From contig CAMDXD010000082.1 of the NCBI GenBank assembly GCA_945877995.1, forward strand, positions 1-12,182: 12,182 nt of DNA, in the 5' to 3' direction. Within the stretch, counting starts at the first letter, position 1. Each line of letters opens with the position of its first letter. The notes under the pieces were generated by a model, which saw nothing but the letters and a program-made list of their open reading frames with translations, searched no databases and was not told the origin of the DNA. Positions 1-6,923 of this stretch are shown piece by piece. The stretch comes from Bordetella parapertussis. GTDB lineage: Bacteria; Pseudomonadota; Gammaproteobacteria; Burkholderiales; CAIKXV01. A program made the translations under genes and the position numbers.

Positions 1-2
1 TG

Positions 3-959
3 ATGCGCGCCATCGCAACGGCCTTGGCCGCGTTATCCCTCGTGGCTTCGCCTGCCCTCGCGCAGACCTTTCCGTCGAAGCCGGTGCGCATCGTCGTCGG
101 CTTCGGTGCCGGCGGCGGCACCGACATCGCGGCGCGCGCGATCGCCCAGAAGCTCACCGAGAGCTTCGGCAGCAACTTCATCGTCGACAACCGTCCCGGC
201 GCGGCCGGGAACCTCGCCGGGGACATCGTCGCGCGCGCGCCGGCCGACGGCCACACGATGCTGATGGCCAATTCGACCATCGCCATCCCGAGCCTGTCTG
301 CGAAGCCGCCGTTCGACATCCGCAAGGACTTCATCCCGCTGAGCCTGGTCGCGCTCGGGCCCTCGGTCCTGGTGGTGCATCCCAGCCTGCCGGTGAAGGA
401 CCTGAAGGGGCTGATCGCACTGGCGAAGTCCAAGCCTGGCGAACTGTCGTTCGGCTCCGGCGGCATCGGCAACATCACCCACCTGGCGATGGAACTGCTG
501 CTGTCCCAGGCTGCCGTGCGCATGGTGCACATCCCGTACAAGGGTGGCGCACCGTCCGTGGTCGGGCTGGTATCGGGCGAGGTCGCGACGCTGTTCACGT
601 CGATACCGACTGCGCTGCCGATGATCAACGCCGGAAAGATGCGCGCGATCGGCGTGTCGATCTCGAGCCGCAACCCGGCGCTGCCCAATGTGCCGACGCT
701 GGCCGAGGCCGGCCTGCCCGGCTACTACGCGGCCTCCTGGTACGGGTTGCTGCTGCCCTCGGGCGTGCCCAAGCCGGTGGTCGACGTGCTGTCGAAGGAG
801 ATCGTCGCGTCCATGCAGGTACCCGCGGTGCGCGACAGCATGGTCCGGCAGGGCTTCGAGCCGGTCGGCAACACACCCGATGAGTTCAGCCGCTTCATCC
901 GCGAGGAGATCCCGCGCTGGGAGCGCGTGGTGAAGGCGGCCGGCATCAAACCCGAGTAG
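3..959 (+). CDS. Bug/TctC family periplasmic substrate-binding protein (tripartite tricarboxylate transporter type)
   Basis: The 318-residue product is a periplasmic solute-binding protein of the Bug (TctC) family, which captures small carboxylates for tripartite tricarboxylate transporters or sensing. A Sec signal peptide is visible at residues 1-20, ending ALA before Q21. It is followed by the family opening PSKPVRIVVGF (24-34) and the ligand-loop motif GGGTDIAAR, with D41 the usual conserved Asp. Other family landmarks are ENRPGAAG-like VDNRPGAAG (61-69), ARAPADG (78-84), IPYKGG (177-182) and the late GLLLPSGVP segment (248-256). Length is normal for the family. The ATG overlaps a TGA (TGATG, positions 1-5), which suggests coupling to a gene just outside the window, although a start further upstream cannot be excluded. 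It leads an operon with a GMC oxidoreductase 12 nt downstream. The ligand cannot be told from sequence. Confidence 0.93.
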   Translation: MRAIATALAALSLVASPALAQTFPSKPVRIVVGFGAGGGTDIAARAIAQKLTESFGSNFIVDNRPGAAGNLAGDIVARAPADGHTMLMANSTIAIPSLSAKPPFDIRKDFIPLSLVALGPSVLVVHPSLPVKDLKGLIALAKSKPGELSFGSGGIGNITHLAMELLLSQAAVRMVHIPYKGGAPSVVGLVSGEVATLFTSIPTALPMINAGKMRAIGVSISSRNPALPNVPTLAEAGLPGYYAASWYGLLLPSGVPKPVVDVLSKEIVASMQVPAVRDSMVRQGFEPVGNTPDEFSRFIREEIPRWERVVKAAGIKPE

Positions 960-971
960 ACGGAGCAGGCC

Positions 972-2609
972 ATGTACGTATCCAGTATCCCGCAGGATGC
1001 CGAATTCGACTATGTGATCGTCGGGTCGGGGTCGTCCGGTTGTGCGGTTGCAAACCGCCTCAGCGCCGACGGGCGCCACCAGGTGCTGCTCGTCGAAGCC
1101 GGCGGCCGGGACAACAACATCAATATCCAGGTGCCGCTGATGGTGGCCAACGTGCTCAACAGCACGCGCTGGACGTGGCCCTACGAGACCGAGCCGCAGG
1201 TGCACCTGAACGGCAAGCCGCAGAAATGGTCGCGCGGGCGCGTGATCGGCGGATCGAGTTCGATCAACGGCAATCTCTTCGTGCGGGGCGATCCGGCCGA
1301 GTACGATTCCTGGCGCGATCAGAAAGGTTGCGTCGGCTGGGGATACGACGACCTGCTGCCGATCTTCAAGCGTCTAGAGGATTTTCCGGAGGGCGACCCG
1401 GCCGTGCGTGGTCGCGGCGGTCCGATCCATTGCACCCGGCTCGACCGCTTCGATGCGCTCGCCGACGCGTTCGTCGGTGCCTGCACTGAAGCCGGTTATC
1501 CGTACCTGCCCGACTACAACGACGGCAGCTACGAGGGCGCGTTCTACCTGCAGTACTCGACCCGCAAGGGACTGCGCAACAGTTCGGCGGCCGGCTACCT
1601 GCGCCCCGCGATCCGCCGGCCGAACCTGACCGTCCTGACCAACGCCGTGGCGACACGCGTGCTGATGAGCGGGAAGGTGGCCACGGGCATCGAATTCCGG
1701 CAGGGCGATGTGACGCGGACTGTGAAGGCGCGGCGCGAGGTCGTGCTTTCGGCGGGTCCGCTCGCTTCACCGCACCTGCTCGAACTGTCGGGCATCGGCA
1801 ATCCGGACGTGCTGCAGCGATTCGGCGTCCCGCTGGTGCATGCCCTGCCGGGCGTGGGCGAGAATCTGCGGGACCATCCCAATTCGCGCATGACCTTCGA
1901 ATGCAGCCAGCCGATCACGATCAACGACGTGCTGCGCAATCCGATCAGGAAGCTGCGAGAAGGGCTGCGCTTCATCCTGAAGCGGGAGGGACTGCTCACG
2001 ATCTGCTCCGCCAGCGCACAGATGAACTACCGGGTCATGCCGGACGCCAAGCGACCGGACATGGTGCTGCGGCTGCTGCCGCTGTCGGGGAAGGACCGCT
2101 ATGCGCGGACCGCCCGCTACGGACTCGACCCGTTCCCGGGCTTCACCTTCGGCGTCACCGTGCTGCAGCCGCGTTCGACCGGAACAGTGCACATGCAGTC
2201 GGCCGATCCCTTGAAGCAGGCGAGCATGGATCCAAAGTACCTCTCGAATGAGAGCGATGCGATGATGTTCCTCGCTGGGATGCGTATCGCCCGCAAGGTC
2301 GCGCAGATGCCGGCGCTCGGATCGATGATCGTGCGCGAGACGCGACCGGGGCCGGAGATCGACGACGACCAGGGCCTGCTCGAGTACATGCGCGGCACGA
2401 TCCAGACGAGCTGGCATATGGTCGGTACGACGAAGATGGGCGTCGACGACATGGCAGTGGTGGATCCCCAGTTGCGCGTACATGGTGTCGATCGCCTGCG
2501 TGTGGTCGACTCCGGCATCTGCCCGACCATTCCGTCGTCGAACACCAACATCCCCGCGATCGCCATCGGCGAGAAGGGCGCGGACCTCCTGCTGGCGGCT
2601 GTCGGCTGA
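972..2609 (+). CDS. GMC family FAD-dependent oxidoreductase (choline/alcohol dehydrogenase-like)
   Basis: The 545-residue product is a glucose-methanol-choline flavoenzyme that oxidizes an alcohol to an aldehyde or ketone. The N-terminal FAD-binding Rossmann motif reads YVIVGSGSSG (14-23) with acidic E42 (VEAG) at the end of the second strand. GMC signature 1 is at about 89-103 (GRVIGGSSSINGNLF). Signature 2 is at 262-276 (GPLASPHLLELSGIG). The C-terminal active-site block has H482 in SWHMVGTTKMG and an Asn pair (N524, N526) in the SSNTN segment, the usual His/Asn catalytic positions. No signal peptide is seen, so it is probably cytoplasmic. GGAG at 962-965 supports the ATG at 972. It sits between two Bug binding proteins and upstream of an enolase-superfamily enzyme, which points to a hydroxylated organic acid or polyol pathway. 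The specific name 'choline dehydrogenase' is not justified. Confidence 0.93.
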   Translation: MYVSSIPQDAEFDYVIVGSGSSGCAVANRLSADGRHQVLLVEAGGRDNNINIQVPLMVANVLNSTRWTWPYETEPQVHLNGKPQKWSRGRVIGGSSSINGNLFVRGDPAEYDSWRDQKGCVGWGYDDLLPIFKRLEDFPEGDPAVRGRGGPIHCTRLDRFDALADAFVGACTEAGYPYLPDYNDGSYEGAFYLQYSTRKGLRNSSAAGYLRPAIRRPNLTVLTNAVATRVLMSGKVATGIEFRQGDVTRTVKARREVVLSAGPLASPHLLELSGIGNPDVLQRFGVPLVHALPGVGENLRDHPNSRMTFECSQPITINDVLRNPIRKLREGLRFILKREGLLTICSASAQMNYRVMPDAKRPDMVLRLLPLSGKDRYARTARYGLDPFPGFTFGVTVLQPRSTGTVHMQSADPLKQASMDPKYLSNESDAMMFLAGMRIARKVAQMPALGSMIVRETRPGPEIDDDQGLLEYMRGTIQTSWHMVGTTKMGVDDMAVVDPQLRVHGVDRLRVVDSGICPTIPSSNTNIPAIAIGEKGADLLLAAVG

Positions 2610-2639
2610 GGGCGCAGCATCCACACGCATGACTACCCT

Positions 2640-2644
2640 GGGAG
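2640..2644 (+). promoter_or_regulatory. Ribosome binding site fixing the start of the second Bug gene
   Basis: GGGAG lies 8 nt before the ATG at 2653. The same frame is open back to 2482, inside the GMC gene, with another ATG at 2629. Only the 2653 start has a good Shine-Dalgarno and gives a clean signal peptide, so it is preferred. Confidence 0.7.
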
Positions 2645-2652
2645 TGATCGAA

Positions 2653-3660
2653 ATGGACGTGCGCCTTTCCCGCAGGTCGTATAGCTCGGCTGCAACCCTT
2701 CCTGCGCTGTTCGCTGTGGCAGTGGCCTGTACGGCCGGCAGCGCCCTGGCCCAGCCAGCTGCCTGGCCTTCGAAGCCGGTACGAATCGTGGTGGGCTTCG
2801 TTCCGGGCGGTGCGACCGACACCATAGGCCGCACGGTTGCGCAGCAACTCGGCGAGCGGTTCGGACGCGCGGTAGTCGTCGAAAACCGCGCCGGTGCCAG
2901 TGGCACGATCGCCGCCGAGTTCGTCGCCCGGGCACCTGCGGACGGCTACACCATGATCATGGCGACCCAGACCACGCATGCCGTGGTGCCCTACATGATG
3001 CCGAAGCTACCCTACGACCCGATCAGGGATTTCACGCCAGTCGTGATCGCCGCGCAGAACACGCTGCTGGTCGTGGTGACGCCGTCGATGCCGGTGAAAT
3101 CGATCAAGGACCTGGTGGCACTCGCCCGGACCAGGCCTGGGGAACTTTCCTTCGCGACTGGCGGCGTGGGCTCGTCGCCTCACATGGCCGGAGAACTCTT
3201 CGCCCGGATGGCGAAGGTGCAGATGACACCGGTGTTCTACAAGGGCGATGCTGCGGCCGTGGTAGACGTGATCGGCGGGCGGGTACCCATCATGTTCCTC
3301 AACATCACCAACATGATCCAGCACATACGCGGCGGCAAGCTGCGCGGGCTGGCGGTCACCGCGGGCAAGCGGTCGGCCATCCTGCCGGAGTTTCCGACGG
3401 TCGCCGAAGGCGGTCTGACGGGCTTCGATGTCGTCACCTGGTTCGGGCTGCTGGCCCCGGCGGGTACGCCAGCCGACGTGGTCTCGCGCATCAACCGCGA
3501 CACCAACCAGGCCCTGGCGGTACTGGCGGTGCGTGAACAGATGGCGACACTGGGTATCGAACCGGTGGGTGGGTCGGCGGAGCAGTTTGCCGCGCTGCTG
3601 AAGGAAGAAAACGCCCGATGGAGCCGGATGGTCAGCGACCTCCGCCTGCGCACTGATTGA
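2653..3660 (+). CDS. Second Bug/TctC family periplasmic substrate-binding protein
   Basis: From the ATG at 2653 the product is 335 residues. The N-terminus is basic (R4, R7, R8), followed by a hydrophobic stretch and an ALA|Q cleavage site after residue 33. The mature part opens WPSKPVRIVVGF (38-49) and has the ligand loop PGGATDTIGR with D56, VVENRAGASG (75-84), ARAPADGYT (92-100) and FYKGDAA (195-201), all Bug hallmarks. Compared with the first Bug protein, the ligand-loop residues differ (PGGATDTIGR against AGGGTDIAAR, YKGDA against YKGGA), so the two probably bind different or differently modified ligands. It lies 43 nt after the GMC gene and 12 nt before the enolase-superfamily gene in the same operon. 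No TctA/TctB membrane genes are present in the window, so the translocating permease must be elsewhere. Confidence 0.92.
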   Translation: MDVRLSRRSYSSAATLPALFAVAVACTAGSALAQPAAWPSKPVRIVVGFVPGGATDTIGRTVAQQLGERFGRAVVVENRAGASGTIAAEFVARAPADGYTMIMATQTTHAVVPYMMPKLPYDPIRDFTPVVIAAQNTLLVVVTPSMPVKSIKDLVALARTRPGELSFATGGVGSSPHMAGELFARMAKVQMTPVFYKGDAAAVVDVIGGRVPIMFLNITNMIQHIRGGKLRGLAVTAGKRSAILPEFPTVAEGGLTGFDVVTWFGLLAPAGTPADVVSRINRDTNQALAVLAVREQMATLGIEPVGGSAEQFAALLKEENARWSRMVSDLRLRTD

Positions 3661-3672
3661 AAAGGTTGGCCA

Positions 3673-4842
3673 ATGATCGAACGCATCGAGATCCACGTCA
3701 CCGCGCTGTCGACGCGCCTCAAGCGCATCTTCGCCAGCGGCACCTACGACACCGGCCCGGACGACAGCATCACCAGCAAGCCGGTGCTGGTGAAGTTGCA
3801 TGCCGACGGCGTGGTCGGCTACGGGCAGATCCGCCCGATCAGCCCCGGCCACTTCGTCGCCGACACCACGCAGAGCATGGTCGCTGCGATCCGCGAGTTC
3901 TACGGGCCGGCCATGATCGGGCGGTCGCTGTTCGACAGCGAGTCGATCAACGAGATGTTCGACAACCGGCTGGCCGGCAACCCGGCCGCGCGTGCGGTGC
4001 TCGACATCGCGCTGCGCGATGCGCAGGGCAAGGCGCTCGGCCGGCCGGTGCACGATCTGATCGGCGGCTGCTGCCAGCCGCGCATCCCACTCGAGTGGTC
4101 GGTCAGCATGGCCGAAGACGTGCAGACCGTGATCGACGAAGCGTTGCGCGCAGTGAACGAGTTCGGCATCCGCGTGCTGTGCCTGAAGATGGCTGACCGC
4201 CGCGGCTGGCGCCATGACGTGAAGGTGTTCGAGGCGGTGCGGGCGGCTGTCGGAGACGGGGTGATGATCGGCATCGATCCGAATACCGGCTGGACGCTCG
4301 CCGACAGCCTGCTGGCGATCGCGGAGCTCAAGCCGATGGGCCTGGGCTACATCGAGCAGCCGATCGAGCGCCGGGACCTGCGCGGGTTGGCGCAGATCCG
4401 CCAGGCGGCCGGCGGCGTGCCGGTGATGGCCGACGAGGGTGTGTTCACGCTGCAGGACGCGTGGGCGCTGGCCGAGGCGCGTGCGGTCGATGCGCTGTGC
4501 ATCAAGCTGTACAAGGTCGGCGGCCTCACGGCCGGCAAGAAGATCGCTGCGGTGGCCGAGGCGGCGAACGTGCAGCTCAACTGTGGTGGGCTGGCGGTGC
4601 AGTCGCAGCTCGAGGCGGCTGCCGGTGCGCACTTCTATGCCAGCACGCCGGCCGCGCGCATGATGGGTGCCGCCGAGTTCGTGTTCGGCCTGAACGCGCA
4701 TGTGAAGGATCCGCTGTGCCCGGAGAGCGAGTTCCGGGTGCGCGACGGCCATGTCGACGTGCCGAGGGGGCCCGGCCTGGGCGTGCATATCGACGAGGCG
4801 CTGCTGAAGAAGAACACGCTGCTGCACGAGCGGGTCGGCTGA
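3673..4842 (+). CDS. Mandelate racemase/muconate lactonizing enzyme family protein (enolase superfamily)
   Basis: The 389-residue product has an N-terminal capping domain (about 1-125) and a C-terminal modified TIM barrel. Members abstract the proton alpha to a carboxylate using Mg2+, giving racemization, dehydration or cycloisomerization. Candidate metal ligands are visible: D202 (IDPNTGW), E228 (YIEQP) and D254 (ADEGV). The general-base Lys of the second barrel strand is K172, and the sixth-strand Lys is K278 (CIKLYKVGG). This two-lysine arrangement places it with the muconate lactonizing subgroup rather than the His/Asp mandelate racemase pattern. The usual K-x-K is C170-x-K172 here, so the first Lys is replaced. 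AAAGG at 3661-3665 supports the start. It is the last gene of the operon, so it probably acts on the product or substrate of the GMC enzyme. The exact reaction is unknown. Confidence 0.9.
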   Translation: MIERIEIHVTALSTRLKRIFASGTYDTGPDDSITSKPVLVKLHADGVVGYGQIRPISPGHFVADTTQSMVAAIREFYGPAMIGRSLFDSESINEMFDNRLAGNPAARAVLDIALRDAQGKALGRPVHDLIGGCCQPRIPLEWSVSMAEDVQTVIDEALRAVNEFGIRVLCLKMADRRGWRHDVKVFEAVRAAVGDGVMIGIDPNTGWTLADSLLAIAELKPMGLGYIEQPIERRDLRGLAQIRQAAGGVPVMADEGVFTLQDAWALAEARAVDALCIKLYKVGGLTAGKKIAAVAEAANVQLNCGGLAVQSQLEAAAGAHFYASTPAARMMGAAEFVFGLNAHVKDPLCPESEFRVRDGHVDVPRGPGLGVHIDEALLKKNTLLHERVG

Positions 4843-4870
4843 CGACGTCCCCCGGTAACGGCATGCGCTC

Positions 4871-4890
4871 GCGCGCCGAGCTTGGCGCGC
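4871..4890. terminator. Possible bidirectional terminator hairpin between convergent genes
   Basis: A perfect 7-bp GC-only inverted repeat (GCGCGCC, 6-nt loop, GGCGCGC) sits in the 57-nt gap between the ends of the plus-strand catabolic operon and the minus-strand dacB operon. The position is right for a shared terminator, but no T-tract follows on either strand. Such GC-rich repeats also arise by chance in this DNA. Confidence 0.4.
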
Positions 4891-4899
4891 CGCGGCGGA

Positions 4900-6417
4900 T
4901 CAAGGCCGCTGGTGCGCCCAGCCCAGCAGCGCGTCGAACGCCGGCTGCGCAGCCATCGCCTTCGGATGGTTGACGATCATCACCACCACGCTGCGCCGTC
5001 CGCGCGCATCGAGCACGTAGCCGGCGATCGCGCGCACGTCGTTCAATGACCCGGTCTTGATGTGCGCCTGCCCGGCGATGCCCGAGTTGGCCAACCGCCG
5101 ACGCATCGTGCCGTCGCTGGCGACCAGCGGCAGCGAGGCCATCAGCTCCGGCATCACCGGCGAGCGGAACGCGGCGACCAGCAGGTCGGACAGCCCCTTC
5201 GGCGTGATGCGCTCGATGCGCGACAGGCCGGACCCGTTCTCCACCACCAGCGAGGGCAGCGACAGCCGTCGGTTGCGTGCCCAGTCGGCTACGGCCTGCG
5301 ACGAGCGGCTCCATGTGGCGGGAACGCCCGGCCCCTGCCCCTGCCCTTGCGCGCCGAGCGCGAGGTAGAGCTGCTGGGCCATCACGTTGTTGCTCCACTT
5401 GTTGATGTCGCGCACGATCTCGGACAGCGCCGGCGACACGTTCGCCGCCAGCACGCGCGGCCGCTCCCCGGCGCTGCCTTCGCGCACCTGCCCGGTCAGC
5501 GTGCCGCCCAGATCGCGCCACAGTTGCTGGAACAGGCCGGCCACATACTCCCGGTGCGACAGCACGCTGATCGGCCAGGCACGCTCGCCGCAGGCGAGCG
5601 GATAGCTCCCGGTGACGGTCACCTTCGCGGCGGCAGCCGTGCCCTGCACGTCGACCGCGAGTTTCGCGAACGGATTGCCGCAGTCGGGCGATGCGTCCGG
5701 CTTCACCGCCACGGCCAGCGCGACCTGCGGTAGCGGCGGATCCAGGCTTACCGACACCGTGCCGCGCTGCGGGTCGGGCAGCAGGCGCACCATCACCGCG
5801 CGGAAGTTGACCAGCAGTGCGTCGGGCGGCGTGTTGTAGGGCCGCGAAGGCTCGTTGTCGAATACCGACGCATCGCGCGGCTCTATCGCGAACGCGCTGC
5901 GGTCGAGCACCAGGTCGCCGCGGATCTCGCGGATGCCGCGGGCACGCAGGGTGCGCAGCATCAGCCAGAACGCCTCCTGGGTCAGCCGGGGGTCGCCACT
6001 GCCGCGGATTACCAGGTCGCCGTCGAGCACGTCGCCGCGCTGCGGCGCCTGGGTCACCATCTCGGTGCGCCAGGTGAACGAGGGGCCGAGCAGTTCCAGC
6101 GCCGCGAAGGTGGTCAGCAGCTTCATCGTCGAGGCGGGGTTCATCGCGCTGTCGGCATTGAGCGCGACCACGGGTTCGCCGCCGTCGAGGTCCTGCACCA
6201 GCAGGCCGACCGCCGACTCCGGGATGCCCGCGCGGACCAGTGCGTTCGCGACCACCGCCGGCGCGCGACTGCGCGCCTGCGCGCCGTTGCCGGTGCCGTT
6301 GCCGGGCTGTGCCGCCGCGGGCAGCGCGAGCGGCAGCAGGATGGCGATGCAGGCCGCGCGGACGGCGCGCAACAGCGTCCGCGTACCACGTCGGCCGTGG
6401 GCGAAGGCCGCGGTCAT
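4900..6417 (-). CDS. dacB: D-alanyl-D-alanine carboxypeptidase/endopeptidase, PBP4 type
   Basis: The 505-residue product is a class C low-molecular-mass penicillin-binding protein (peptidase family S13) that trims or cleaves D-Ala peptide crosslinks of peptidoglycan in the periplasm. A signal peptide is clear: a basic N-terminus to R20, a hydrophobic core and a cleavage site near AAA|Q37. All three active-site motifs are present: SxxK as S96-T-M-K99, SxN as S342-N-N344, and KTG at 454-456. Residues 357-363 form a short GQGQGQG run near the SxN motif. The ATG at 6417 is chosen because it starts directly at the signal peptide and overlaps the stop of the preceding exonuclease remnant (ATGA). 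The frame is open much further upstream, but that part encodes metallo-beta-lactamase remnants. It is the last gene of a minus-strand run with bioA. Length is close to the family norm of roughly 480. Confidence 0.93.
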   Translation of the reverse strand: MTAAFAHGRRGTRTLLRAVRAACIAILLPLALPAAAQPGNGTGNGAQARSRAPAVVANALVRAGIPESAVGLLVQDLDGGEPVVALNADSAMNPASTMKLLTTFAALELLGPSFTWRTEMVTQAPQRGDVLDGDLVIRGSGDPRLTQEAFWLMLRTLRARGIREIRGDLVLDRSAFAIEPRDASVFDNEPSRPYNTPPDALLVNFRAVMVRLLPDPQRGTVSVSLDPPLPQVALAVAVKPDASPDCGNPFAKLAVDVQGTAAAAKVTVTGSYPLACGERAWPISVLSHREYVAGLFQQLWRDLGGTLTGQVREGSAGERPRVLAANVSPALSEIVRDINKWSNNVMAQQLYLALGAQGQGQGPGVPATWSRSSQAVADWARNRRLSLPSLVVENGSGLSRIERITPKGLSDLLVAAFRSPVMPELMASLPLVASDGTMRRRLANSGIAGQAHIKTGSLNDVRAIAGYVLDARGRRSVVVMIVNHPKAMAAQPAFDALLGWAHQRP

Positions 6418-6916
6418 GGCACCGGCGGCTTCAACGCCAGCACGATCGCCTGCCCGGTTTCCGCCACCGCGGCGGGCCAGCCGAGGCGGTCGCCGACCAC
6501 CTGCGCTGGTCAGTGTCTCGACCAGTTCGTCGAGCGTCTCATCCATCGGGCGGTGCATGCGGTTGCCGTAGGTCGATTCGACCAGCAGCGTGTCTGCCTG
6601 GGGCACCAGCACCGCATCGCGCACGATCGGATGGCCAGGCTGGCCGAGGTCGCCCGAGAACGCGATGCGATGCGTGCCGCCGGACAGGATAAGCATTACC
6701 CCGACACTGGCCGATCCGAGGATGTGGCCGGCATCGCGGAACACGACCCGCACGCCCGGATGCGGCTCGAACGGCGCTTCATAGCGGGTGCCGGAGAACA
6801 GTGCGATCACCCGCTCGGCATCGGCCATCCGGTACAGCGGGCGGCGAGACTCGGCAGCAGCCAGTGAGTTCGCCAATGCCTCCGAGGAAGGTGAGTGTCG
6901 GTTCAGTCGCGAGCAT
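6414..6916 (-). pseudogene. Decayed metallo-beta-lactamase/beta-CASP RNA exonuclease gene with internal deletions
   Basis: Three pieces of one MBL/beta-CASP exonuclease can be read in different frames. The start (ATG at 6916) reads MLATEPTLTFLGG, the usual first strand of the family. From about 6876 another frame carries the middle: DAGHILGSAS (about 6735-6706), FSGDLGQPG, and VESTYGNRMH (about 6582-6553). From about 6503 a third frame gives a typical C-terminus, DRLGWPAAVAETGQAIVLAL, and stops at 6414-6416. The H-x-H-x-D-H metal motif and nearly all of the beta-CASP domain are missing. About 167 codons remain where the family normally has about 450. Intact members act as RNA-degrading or processing nucleases. 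It begins 7 nt after bioA, and its stop overlaps the dacB start as ATGA, so the original gene was part of the operon. An assembly error is the alternative explanation for the deletions. Confidence 0.8.
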
Positions 6917-6923
6917 GGCCGGA

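Noticed and set aside
33..1205. Long open frame on the minus strand opposite the first Bug gene
   Set aside because: It is a GC-rich shadow rich in Arg/His/Asp with no family resemblance. The plus-strand gene is clearly real.
2482..2652. Upstream in-frame extension of the second Bug protein
   Set aside because: It overlaps the GMC gene. The ribosome site at 2640-2644 and the signal peptide support the start at 2653.
3007..4827. 606-codon minus-strand open frame opposite the second Bug and MLE genes
   Set aside because: It spans two well-supported genes and their junction on the other strand and has shadow-like composition, with no recognisable domain.
6841..6876. Alternative reading in which the exonuclease start continues as GELTGCC in the first frame
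   Set aside because: It resembles the family's GxVTGS block, but the same bases in the other frame lead smoothly into the central domain. The exact junction cannot be fixed by eye, so no separate feature is called.
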